Below, piece by piece: positions 1-6,611 of a stretch of DNA of 13,998 nucleotides. Under the pieces are notes generated by a model that searched no databases, had not been told where the DNA came from, and worked only from the letters and a program-made list of their open reading frames with translations. How positions within the stretch are numbered: position 1 is the first letter of the stretch; each line of letters begins with the position of its first letter. The translations under genes and the position numbers were made by a program. This DNA is from Synergistales bacterium (GTDB lineage Bacteria; Synergistota; Synergistia; Synergistales; Aminobacteriaceae): assembly GCA_025997955.1 (NCBI GenBank), contig BNVH01000084.1:1-13998 (forward strand). Reading direction: 5' to 3'.

Positions 1-704
1 AATAACGTCAGATATTTATTGACTTCATAGATTCTGAGCGCGTAAAACCCGGAATTAATAGCGAGCACGCCGTCAATGGTGCTTTGCTGGAGACCGGTGT
101 AGATTTCCCCGAAGGCCATCGGTATACCCAATCCACCCAAGAGGTTGAGACACTCCAACTGAATAGGCGCGTCCATCGCTCTGATTTTCAAGCCATTCAT
201 ATCCTCAAGCTTTACAACAGGGCGTTTACCATTGCTCACTCCATAGACTCCACTTACAGCGAAGCCCAACCCGACCAAGTTATGCTCATCTAGTGTTGCG
301 AGTATTTCTTTGGCCACATCGCTTCTAAGCACGCGGATAAAATGATCGTAATCTTTAAATAGATAGGGCAACTCAAAGATTTTCATCGCGTCCGAATAGG
401 CCGAGACATACGAGGATGTGATTACGCCAAATTTGTACGTGCCTAACTGGACTCCTTCCAAAATTTCACGTTCCCCACCCAATTGACTGCTGTGATAGAT
501 CTTGATGTCGTATTTGCCACCTGTGGCGGCTGAGATTTCCTCACCCAAGAATACAACAGACTGATAAACCGGGTGCTTTCCGTTGACGGGAACGGCCCCA
601 AGACCGGTAGTCCATACTTCTCCAGCAGTAGCCGCGTTATTCTCAGAGAACAAAACCCCAAAACCAACTATAGCAGCGAGTATCAAAAGAACAGTGCGTT
701 TCAT
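1..704 (-). CDS. TRAP transporter substrate-binding protein, DctP family (partial)
   Basis: Periplasmic solute-binding subunit of a tripartite ATP-independent (TRAP) transporter, which captures a small carboxylate-like ligand for sodium- or proton-driven uptake. The frame is open from the ATG at 702-704 to the window edge, giving 234 residues; the C-terminal third and any membrane subunits lie outside. I see a signal peptide (MKRTVLLILAAIVGFGVLF, cleavage around residue 25), then DctP landmarks: SSQLGGEREILEGVQLGT, the FELPYLFKDYDHF block, GLKIRAM with the arginine expected to bind the ligand carboxylate, and PMAFGEIYTGLQQSTIDG. A strong AGGAGG ribosome binding site lies 5-6 nt before the ATG. 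The gene follows the GntR-type regulator on the same strand after a 134-nt gap, a common arrangement in which the regulator controls the transporter. Ligand specificity cannot be told from this. Confidence 0.93.
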   Translation of the reverse strand, partial: MKRTVLLILAAIVGFGVLFSENNAATAGEVWTTGLGAVPVNGKHPVYQSVVFLGEEISAATGGKYDIKIYHSSQLGGEREILEGVQLGTYKFGVITSSYVSAYSDAMKIFELPYLFKDYDHFIRVLRSDVAKEILATLDEHNLVGLGFAVSGVYGVSNGKRPVVKLEDMNGLKIRAMDAPIQLECLNLLGGLGIPMAFGEIYTGLQQSTIDGVLAINSGFYALRIYEVNKYLTL

Positions 705-838
705 TTTTCTCCTCCTCTTTCAGGAACCAAAGAACCGAGTACCGTCACAACCACAGCGCCAAAATCTTGCAAATCCATATATGCCCCTGTGTGATTACCC
801 CCTTTTTGAATAAACTAAATAAACAAGATTTCCTGGCT

Positions 839-1507
839 TCAGTTTTTTTGATCAAAAAGTTCTACAATACGCGATTCCGAACCACTGAGATGGTGTTTCA
901 TAGCTTGCATGGCTCGCTCTTGGTCACGACACCGTAAAGCCTCCAGTATTTCTTCATGATCCTCAACTGATCTTTGAAAAAGGTCGCCCCTTGTAGAAAC
1001 AAAGACACTTGTCCGTTCTATTTTGTCCTGTAAAGTGCTGAACCATTTAAGCATTACGTCGTTATTGTTTATTTTTGCAATTAAAAGGTGAAAGTCGGTA
1101 TCGCAATGCGCGCATTTATAACTGTTTGACGCATCTATCGTAGGGCGTGAATCTTTATGCTTTTGAAATGCCGTTACGATAGATTCAAAATGCTCATCGC
1201 TAATTTTCATCTCTGCTTTCCCAATAAGGAAACACTCAATACATTTTCTGGCTTCCATAACCTCTCGAACACTTTTGGGCGTAATGGGGTTGACACGAAA
1301 ACCTTGTCTTGGCAATATAACAACCCAACCCTCCGCTTCAAGAATCTGCAAGGCTTCACGCACAGGAGTCCTACTCACGGACAATTGTTCAGATAGCTTG
1401 CGCTCATTCAAAAGAGGCCCAGACACCAAAGTTTGTTTGATAATCGCCATTTTTAATTCTTTATAAACTTTTTCACGAAAAGATTCCTCACGAACAATCT
1501 GCTTCAT
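839..1507 (-). CDS. GntR family transcriptional regulator, FCD (FadR-like) subfamily
   Basis: Ligand-responsive DNA-binding repressor or activator, 222 residues, a typical length. Residues about 12-75 form the winged helix-turn-helix (ERKLSEQLSVSRTPVREAL, then the wing ILPRQGFRV). Residues about 80-215 form the all-helical FCD effector domain; D136, H140, H184 and H205/H206 fit the usual metal- and carboxylate-binding set. The ATG at 1505-1507 is preceded by GAGGTGA close to the start. It probably regulates the TRAP solute-binding protein gene downstream and perhaps itself, because operator-like palindromes lie in the upstream gap. An odd feature is two CxxC motifs, C89-C92 and C132-C135, the second directly next to the metal-site D136. 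Family assignment is secure; the effector is unknown. Confidence 0.94.
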   Translation of the reverse strand: MKQIVREESFREKVYKELKMAIIKQTLVSGPLLNERKLSEQLSVSRTPVREALQILEAEGWVVILPRQGFRVNPITPKSVREVMEARKCIECFLIGKAEMKISDEHFESIVTAFQKHKDSRPTIDASNSYKCAHCDTDFHLLIAKINNNDVMLKWFSTLQDKIERTSVFVSTRGDLFQRSVEDHEEILEALRCRDQERAMQAMKHHLSGSESRIVELFDQKN

Positions 1508-1646
1508 TGGTCACCTCTATGATTGCCCCGGCGATCCATACCAGTATAGCCGCCTTCCCAGCCTGCGGAAGACGTTCCTTCTATATTCGACATTAACTTT
1601 GATTTCGGAAATCTGAATACAGTTTGTAGTACGTAACATGTTCAGA

Positions 1647-1674
1647 ATTATAAAGAAACTGTAACAAAAATCAA
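1647..1674 (-). promoter_or_regulatory. Probable sigma70-type promoter of the GntR regulator gene
   Basis: Read on the minus strand, TTGATT (1669-1674) and a perfect TATAAT (1647-1652) are separated by 16 nt. Transcription would begin near 1640, giving a leader of about 130 nt before the ATG at 1507. This is the best promoter match in the 611-nt gap upstream of the regulator. Confidence 0.6.
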
Positions 1675-1721
1675 TAACTTACCTGTCATTTTCTGGCATG
1701 ATTTTAAGTGCCACGTCTAAA

Positions 1722-1732
1722 TTACGTAGTAA
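1722..1732. promoter_or_regulatory. Operator-like palindrome TTACGTAGTAA
   Basis: TTAC and GTAA arms flank GTA, about 48 nt upstream of the -35 box of the GntR gene promoter. On the minus strand it contains TACTAC. The same core occurs at the presumed transcription start (GTTACGTACTACAAAC, minus strand of 1622-1637) and in the longer palindrome at 2079-2097. These could be binding sites of the GntR-type regulator; this is inferred from position and repetition only. Confidence 0.3.
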
Positions 1733-1834
1733 GAAACAGTTGCTCGTACATTGCAAATTATGTCCACAAAGCAAAACGTCAGCGCGAACATGATTCGCAA
1801 AAATCAATGTCGCGCTGGACGCTAAGCGTCTCTC

Positions 1835-1915
1835 TTATTGTGAGCCTTGGGCCGCTTCCCTGAAAATCCTTATCCACTCGTAGACCGCTTTATCGGCATT
1901 TATGTTTCCGCTCAT
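1835..1915 (-). CDS. Possible 26-residue ORF or gene remnant (unrecognised)
   Basis: A short frame reading MSGNINADKAVYEWIRIFRE then AAQGSQ and stop. Its ATG overlaps the stop codon of the 46-residue frame upstream in the ATGA style of translationally coupled genes. A small hairpin (GACGC-TAA-GCGTC, 1818-1830) lies a few bases past the stop. I do not recognise the protein. It could be a decayed gene end or chance, as it is too short to judge by composition. Confidence 0.18.
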   Translation of the reverse strand: MSGNINADKAVYEWIRIFREAAQGSQ

Positions 1916-2052
1916 AACTCCATCTTCACATCGGATTTCTTGCGTTCCTCGGCATCGAAGAACGCCTTGGGAGCGTGCCCGCGAGCTCTGCTGACGACAC
2001 CAGCGGGCCATGACGCCAATAATTGATTGGAAGCCGACACGTTTCTTTTCAT
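1912..2052 (-). CDS. Possible 46-residue ORF or gene remnant (unrecognised)
   Basis: Frame from the ATG at 2050-2052 to the TGA at 1912-1914. The second half (HAPKAFFDAEERKKSDVKMEL split over two helical-looking blocks) is charged and looks coding, while the first half has no obvious character. There is no clear ribosome binding site. It may be the surviving end of an older gene in this otherwise non-coding stretch. No family recognised. Confidence 0.18.
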   Translation of the reverse strand: MKRNVSASNQLLASWPAGVVSRARGHAPKAFFDAEERKKSDVKMEL

Positions 2053-2078
2053 TGTATAATTAAAAGGGCGAACTGATA

Positions 2079-2097
2079 ATTTGTATGTAGTACAAAT
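2079..2097. promoter_or_regulatory. 19-bp perfect inverted repeat, GntR-type operator-like
   Basis: ATTTGTA and TACAAAT arms (7 bp each) flank TGTAG. The TTGTA...TACAA symmetry resembles operators bound by FCD-type GntR regulators. It lies between the small frame at 2052 and the end of the Memo-like gene, about 570 nt from the GntR start, so a role in regulating that gene is uncertain. Confidence 0.35.
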
Positions 2098-2118
2098 GGG
2101 TATATCCGCGTTAGACCG

Positions 2119-2994
2119 CTATCGTCTAAACGTCCTCGCGCGATAGACAATAGTCGCGTAGCTTGTACCCGACTCGATTCTTTTCCCAAGAAGCGCGGAT
2201 GAGTCTGTGTGTTCCAGTATTTCTCCCTCTGTCGCCCCCATATCGCGAAAGAGTCTCAGAACGAGAGAGGCGGCTCGCCTCGCGTCCACGTCTATGCCCG
2301 ACGCGGCGGAGTATTTGAGATTCGTCAAAACGCCGAGCGTCCTTTTATCTTCAATCTTCATTGCCTCCGGCGGCTTGTAGTGCGATAAATCCATGCTCAG
2401 GATTATCAAGTCGCCCTCGCCGAGAAGGCGGCCGATTCTGTTTCTCAGCATAAGAAGCGCCATATCCGGGATGTCAGGGCGCAGGACAATAGGGACGACC
2501 GACGCATTCGGAAAAAAGCGCGCGATAAAGGGAATGTGGAGCGTTATCCCGTGCTCGCGCGCGAAAAGTTTTGAGGAGAGCTCCACAATCTTCGACCGCC
2601 CCAGCGTTTCGACCGCCGTTCTGTCCGCCATAGCGAAGCGCCAGTCCGCGTCGCAGACCGCCGCCCACCGCCGCGCCTGTTGGAAATGATCCGGCGCGAA
2701 AAGCCAGACGCGCCTGATTTTTTGCGCGTTTTGTCCGCTCTGCCCCGCTAATTTTTGGTAAAACCGCGTAATCATGTCAATCGCTATGTCGTGATGCGGA
2801 ACCACGCCGCCCAGCATCACGCCCCCTTCGTCCCCCGCGTCTTCGACAAAGGCAGCGGCCGATTCTAGGGCGCGCGCGACGGTTGCCTCGTATGGCGAGG
2901 AAAGCGCGCGCCCTTCCGCCCAGGCAAGAACCGGGTACAGGAGAAAAAAGACGGCTAAGGCCGCAGCCGGACGGATAACGCTATTTCGCGTCAA
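2119..2994 (-). CDS. Secreted Memo-family protein (AmmeMemoRadiSam system protein B-like)
   Basis: A 291-residue member of the Memo family, related to extradiol dioxygenases and reported as metal- and redox-linked; the bacterial role is undefined. Landmarks: GGVVPHHD (H67/H68), APDH (H103), REHGITLHIPF (H148/H153) and SMDLSH (D202/H205), which together form the family's metal-binding pocket. The N-terminus has a hydrophobic export segment (about residues 9-25, ending AWAEG), so the protein is probably exported. The start is a TTG at 2992-2994, inside the last codons of the DUF3160 gene (14-nt overlap) and with no good Shine-Dalgarno, so translation is probably coupled to the upstream gene. 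Neither the AMMECR1 nor the radical-SAM partner usual for this system is visible here. Confidence 0.82.
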   Translation of the reverse strand: MTRNSVIRPAAALAVFFLLYPVLAWAEGRALSSPYEATVARALESAAAFVEDAGDEGGVMLGGVVPHHDIAIDMITRFYQKLAGQSGQNAQKIRRVWLFAPDHFQQARRWAAVCDADWRFAMADRTAVETLGRSKIVELSSKLFAREHGITLHIPFIARFFPNASVVPIVLRPDIPDMALLMLRNRIGRLLGEGDLIILSMDLSHYKPPEAMKIEDKRTLGVLTNLKYSAASGIDVDARRAASLVLRLFRDMGATEGEILEHTDSSALLGKRIESGTSYATIVYRARTFRR

Positions 2995-5599
2995 GTTCGC
3001 CGTACCACGCCGGGTGAAGTTTTTTCAGTTCGTCATCTCTCGCTTCGTCATAGACTATCGTTCGCCATTCCTCGTCGGTCAGTCTGCCCTCTTCGAGGGA
3101 GCGAGCGAACTCGTAGTACGAATAGACGTAACCCCGCGCTATACGCGGGCCGCCCATTTTGTCGTTGACGTAGACGTATATTTTGCGCGGGGTTCCGATG
3201 GCGACATAGAGCGCGCGACCAGCGACAAAGTCCGTCGCCGCGTCGGCTACGAGCGCCATTCTAAGCTCTTCCCACTTGTCCCATTCGATTTCCCATCCGC
3301 CCGGCAGAAGAAGCTGCGCGCCGAACGACCGCGCTATCGTTTTTATGCTCTCGTAATCTTCGAGGGTAAGCGGCGCTTCGGCGACCTGCTTCTCCGCTAT
3401 TGTCTTAGCTGTCGCGCAAAGCTCTCTGAACTGTTGGATTTTACCGATATATTCGGGCTCGGAATCAGCCTCCATCGAAAACTTTTCGATGAACTCGCTC
3501 AGCCGGTCTAACGCCGCTATTATTACCCCGAACGCTTGCGGGTCCGGCTCGACGTAGCCGCGAGGCGCGGGTGGGGCGAATTTTCCGGCCGTCAAGTCAA
3601 GGCCGCCCATCTCCGCGCCGCCCTGTTTGGCGTAAAGCAGCGTGTCGTGCTTCATCTCCGCCCATGCCGCGGAGGCCGTAAGCAGTTTCTTCCACTGCCA
3701 GGGGGCGGAGTTATAGAAGAACTGCTTCGAGCCGGAGTCACGGAAGAAACTTCTCAGCGCGTCGAGCCAGAGGGTGTAAAACGCGCCCTCAGAAGCGAAG
3801 AACTTTACGGCTTCCTCCTTTAGCGCTTTTAGGTTGTCGGCGTAGTGTAAAACGCCTTCGTTCCGCCCGGCGATTTCGTCAGCCGCGCGCGAGCCCAGAA
3901 CGGCCATGGCGTCGGTCCCCTCCGGCAGGTTGCGGGGCGTCTCGTTCGTCCCAACGCGAGGGGATGTCAGCTGGTTGAGGACGTATGCGTCGAAGGTAAA
4001 GCGCTTGCCGGATATTCGGAACTCCGGCCTTCTTGTCGCGTCTTCCTCCTCTTTGGAGATATTTCCGGTCGCGCGGTCACGGATGCGGGGCGAGGGTACG
4101 GCCGTTTTGACGGCGGCCGCCAATTGTCCGAGCTTCACCTCGTCGCCGAGGCCCTCGATGTTACCGATGTTCTTTTTCACTATGTCGCGGTATGCCTTGA
4201 GCCCGCCGTCATCCGGGTTGCCGATTAAAAACTCTATAGGTTCCTCGAATGACCTCCACGTCCCGCCCAGATTATCAAGAACGAGTGTGACGAGGGTCGC
4301 AACCCTGACGTTTTCGAGTCGGGGATTTCCGTCAGCTTCGAACAGTTCGAGGCCGCAGGTTCCCAGAAAGGTCATAGCGCGGAAGTAGCGCTCCAGTTCG
4401 GGCGTCAGGGTGTAATGCCCGCGCGGGAGATATTGAGTGTAGTCCGTCATCGCGCCCCCTATTTCCGATTCGCTCAGCCCCTGAGCCGACAGTATCTTTT
4501 TGACTTCGGCCAAGGCGCGCTCCGAAAGTTTTAGCGAAGCGTCTTTCTTTAGTAGCGCGAGAGGGACGGAGAACATGTCGCGCGCCGTTTCATAGGTAGC
4601 GGCGTCGAGGCCGGATTTGACTTTTTCGAGTTCCGCTAACGCGGTGGCCATACTTTTTTCGAGGGTCGGCGCGAAGAAAGTCCGCTCGAATTTTTGCAGC
4701 ATACGGTCGAAAATCAGGTGCGTAGCGTGCAGGAAGAGGTCCACAGTGACAAAGTCCGTCTCGTACTCCCCCGTGCTGTTGTACAGGTCGGCCATGTCGT
4801 CGGCGGTCAGTTGGTCGGGAATGACGGGCGCGGGGTCGATCCAGAACCCCTGACGGAGGATACGTTCAAAGAGGGCGCCCTCTATAGGCGCAAAAGGCGG
4901 GGTGGTGAAAGACTCCTCCTTCTCTTCATCGTAGATTGTTCTAACGGCCGCGCGAGTCCGGGATGGCGCCCAGGCCGCGTCGATTTTCGAGCTATCTGGA
5001 GCGTAGTCTGGCAAGGGCGTCAGGTCGTCGGCTCGTATCCACGCGTAGCGCGCCCCGACGCCTTCGTTTCCATCATATTCCGTGGAGGTCGAAAACCCCA
5101 ACAGCAGCCATCGGGTTTTGTTCAGAACACTTTCGCCGAACGCCGTCACGACCTCGCCTTTCGTCAGGGAGTATCCGTACTCCGAAAGGCTGTACTTTTT
5201 ACCGGCCTTGCCCGGACTTAGCAAAAGGTCCGGCGCGTCCTTCCCGACGATGAAAAACTTCGCCGTCTCGAAGGTCTCCTGTTTCGGCAGCGCCTCCAGC
5301 CCTTTTTTCTCAATGAATCCCAGAGAGCTTCCGTCCTCCGGGTCTAGCAGTTCCACCCACGCGTCTTCAAACTTCCCGGCCACTGGCCTTGTGTTCACGT
5401 GGTTGCCGTAGACAACAATGATCATCAAACCCTCGGCGCTGTACAGGTCGTCAATATCGTAGCTTCCCCCCGGTTCGTCCATAACGGGCAAAAGCTCGTC
5501 CGTCACGCAGAAAACTTCATTTGTTCCCGCCGCGAAGGCCGGGAATACGAACGTCAAAACCACCGCCATAATCAATATTCCATAAATAAACTTCCTCAT
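2981..5599 (-). CDS. Secreted DUF3160-domain protein
   Basis: An 872-residue exported protein of unknown function. I start it at the ATG at 5597-5599 because AAGGAG lies 9 nt upstream and the next residues form a clean signal peptide (MRKFIYGILIMAVVLTFVFP, cleavage near AFA|AG). A longer TTG start at 5674 would add a non-signal extension and overlap the upstream frame. The region around residues 275-300 (TDFVTVDLFLHATHLIFDRM) carries the DUF3160 hallmark of a threonine/aspartate stretch followed by histidines. The C-terminal part contains YVNDKMGGPRIARGYVYSYY, also typical. The N-terminal 230 residues look like a separate beta-rich module. It overlaps the Memo-like gene and probably forms an operon with it. 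Family assignment is good; the biochemical role is unknown. Confidence 0.86.
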   Translation of the reverse strand: MRKFIYGILIMAVVLTFVFPAFAAGTNEVFCVTDELLPVMDEPGGSYDIDDLYSAEGLMIIVVYGNHVNTRPVAGKFEDAWVELLDPEDGSSLGFIEKKGLEALPKQETFETAKFFIVGKDAPDLLLSPGKAGKKYSLSEYGYSLTKGEVVTAFGESVLNKTRWLLLGFSTSTEYDGNEGVGARYAWIRADDLTPLPDYAPDSSKIDAAWAPSRTRAAVRTIYDEEKEESFTTPPFAPIEGALFERILRQGFWIDPAPVIPDQLTADDMADLYNSTGEYETDFVTVDLFLHATHLIFDRMLQKFERTFFAPTLEKSMATALAELEKVKSGLDAATYETARDMFSVPLALLKKDASLKLSERALAEVKKILSAQGLSESEIGGAMTDYTQYLPRGHYTLTPELERYFRAMTFLGTCGLELFEADGNPRLENVRVATLVTLVLDNLGGTWRSFEEPIEFLIGNPDDGGLKAYRDIVKKNIGNIEGLGDEVKLGQLAAAVKTAVPSPRIRDRATGNISKEEEDATRRPEFRISGKRFTFDAYVLNQLTSPRVGTNETPRNLPEGTDAMAVLGSRAADEIAGRNEGVLHYADNLKALKEEAVKFFASEGAFYTLWLDALRSFFRDSGSKQFFYNSAPWQWKKLLTASAAWAEMKHDTLLYAKQGGAEMGGLDLTAGKFAPPAPRGYVEPDPQAFGVIIAALDRLSEFIEKFSMEADSEPEYIGKIQQFRELCATAKTIAEKQVAEAPLTLEDYESIKTIARSFGAQLLLPGGWEIEWDKWEELRMALVADAATDFVAGRALYVAIGTPRKIYVYVNDKMGGPRIARGYVYSYYEFARSLEEGRLTDEEWRTIVYDEARDDELKKLHPAWYGELDAK

Positions 5600-5633
5600 A
5601 ATGTCATGCTCCTTCCATTTTGTATTACCCACT

Positions 5634-6374
5634 TTATACCACCCACGCCGGGACAATCGCCGCAGCACGGTCAATTGCCGACAGTTCCCGCTTCGTGCAG
5701 ATAACAGCGCCGTCTCCGCGCGGAATTTGGCTGTTGTCCAAAACCTTCCGCGCCATCATATCCCCTATATCACGTTGGATGTAGCTTTGCAAAAAACTTC
5801 CGTAAAACACATCGCGATTTGAATGTTTGCCGCTTATGAGCGCCGGCATGGAACCGCGCCATATGCGCTCGTACTGCCCAAGCGTATCAGTGGGTGAGCC
5901 GGATAGCGCGCGTTTTTGTAAATCAGGCAAAGACAGAGTGAACGGCCCGGTATCGGCTTGGCCATAAATCTCGCGCTGAAAGAGACCTGACATTCGTAAA
6001 ATCGCGACCCGGCCGGCAAGAGATTCCTGAGCGAGTCTCATCAGGCTGAACGTCTGCGAACCGGTCATCCAGAACGAGCCTGCGGCGGCCCCCTTATCGA
6101 CGGAGATTTTGATACAAGAGAACAGTTCAGGCGCGTATTGCACTTCGTCAATCAGCAGCGGAACGGGATTCAGCGACAGAAAAAGCTCCGGGTCGGTCTG
6201 TGCTAAACGGCGCGCTTCAATATCGTCAAGCGTGATATATTTGCGGTCACGAGCGGCGATTTTTTGCAGCGCGGTGGTCTTCCCGACTTGCCTCGGCCCG
6301 GTGAGAATCAGCGCGGAATATGACCGGGACAACTCTAAAATAGTCGCTTCGATATCTCGTTTGATGTACGCCAC
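5634..6374 (-). pseudogene. AAA ATPase with DUF4143, internally deleted
   Basis: Encodes 246 residues where full-length relatives have about 400-430. The AAA_14 ATPase part is intact: Walker A GPRQVGKT (26-33), Walker B LLIDEVQ (73-79), sensor-like TGSQ (104-107), and the SYIQRDIGDM block that starts the second domain. From about residue 206-214 the sequence jumps to what looks like the extreme C-terminus of such proteins (GAVICTKRELSAIDRAAAIV, then PAWVV). The winged-helix and PD-(D/E)XK-like body of DUF4143 is missing, and the frame is kept across the junction (about 5730-5765). The start is GTG at 6372-6374 with AGGTGG upstream, and TATAAT (minus strand of 6414-6419) may be its -10 box. 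It may still yield a stable ATPase-only protein, but loss of function is more likely. Confidence 0.8.
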
Positions 6375-6538
6375 AAAAACACCACCTGCTCACCTAATAT
6401 TCGATACAATCGTATTATAACCGAAAGAAATTTTGTGACATGGATATAAAAGTGGTTACCTTAGTCCTTACCTCCAACGGAAATCCGTACCGTTTCAATA
6501 ATCGTCATGTTCTACCCTACTTGTCGAGATGATAGCTC
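6375..6538. other. Divergent intergenic region
   Basis: Separates the minus-strand deleted ATPase from the plus-strand surface-protein gene. It holds a TATAAT on the minus strand (6414-6419) with no convincing -35 box and a small ACGG-AAAT-CCGT inverted repeat (6477-6488). The decamer GATACAATCG occurs at 6403-6412 and again in the promoter on the right (6560-6569). No gene seen. Confidence 0.4.
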
Positions 6539-6567
6539 TTCACAGTTCTAACAAAACATGATACAAT
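6539..6567 (+). promoter_or_regulatory. Sigma70-type promoter of the phase-variable surface-protein gene
   Basis: TTCACA (6539-6544) and TACAAT (6562-6567) are spaced by exactly 17 nt. Transcription would start near 6574. A strong AAAGGAGG ribosome binding site follows at 6594-6601, 10 nt before the ATG at 6612. Together these define the true gene start, well upstream of the long open frame. Confidence 0.65.
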
Positions 6568-6611
6568 CGACGAAATTTTTACAGCACAAAGTTAAAGGAG
6601 GTCTTTTTATT

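Larger units (their letters stand above)
1508..2118. other. Long intergenic gap between the GntR gene and the Memo-like gene
   Basis: This 611-nt stretch holds the GntR promoter (1647-1674), the TACTAC-containing palindromes at 1722-1732 and 2079-2097, a related element at 1622-1637, and two doubtful small overlapping frames at 1835-2052. Otherwise no gene is visible. It is more AT-rich than the Memo and DUF3160 genes to its right. Confidence 0.6.

Noticed and set aside
1157..1466. Plus-strand frames opposite the GntR gene
   Set aside because: Shadows of a well-supported regulator gene with complete domain structure.
2111..2129. TTAGAC/GTCTAA hairpin at the end of the Memo-like gene
   Set aside because: It overlaps the stop codon, has a weak 6-bp stem and no T run follows on the minus strand, so I do not call it a terminator.
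3014..5411. Several long plus-strand open frames (up to 175 codons)
   Set aside because: They lie opposite the DUF3160 gene, which has a signal peptide and family motifs. The high G+C of that gene makes stops rare on the other strand.
5600..5674. Extended TTG start for the DUF3160 gene
   Set aside because: It would add 25 residues before a clean signal peptide and overlap the ATPase remnant, while the ATG at 5599 has a good ribosome binding site.
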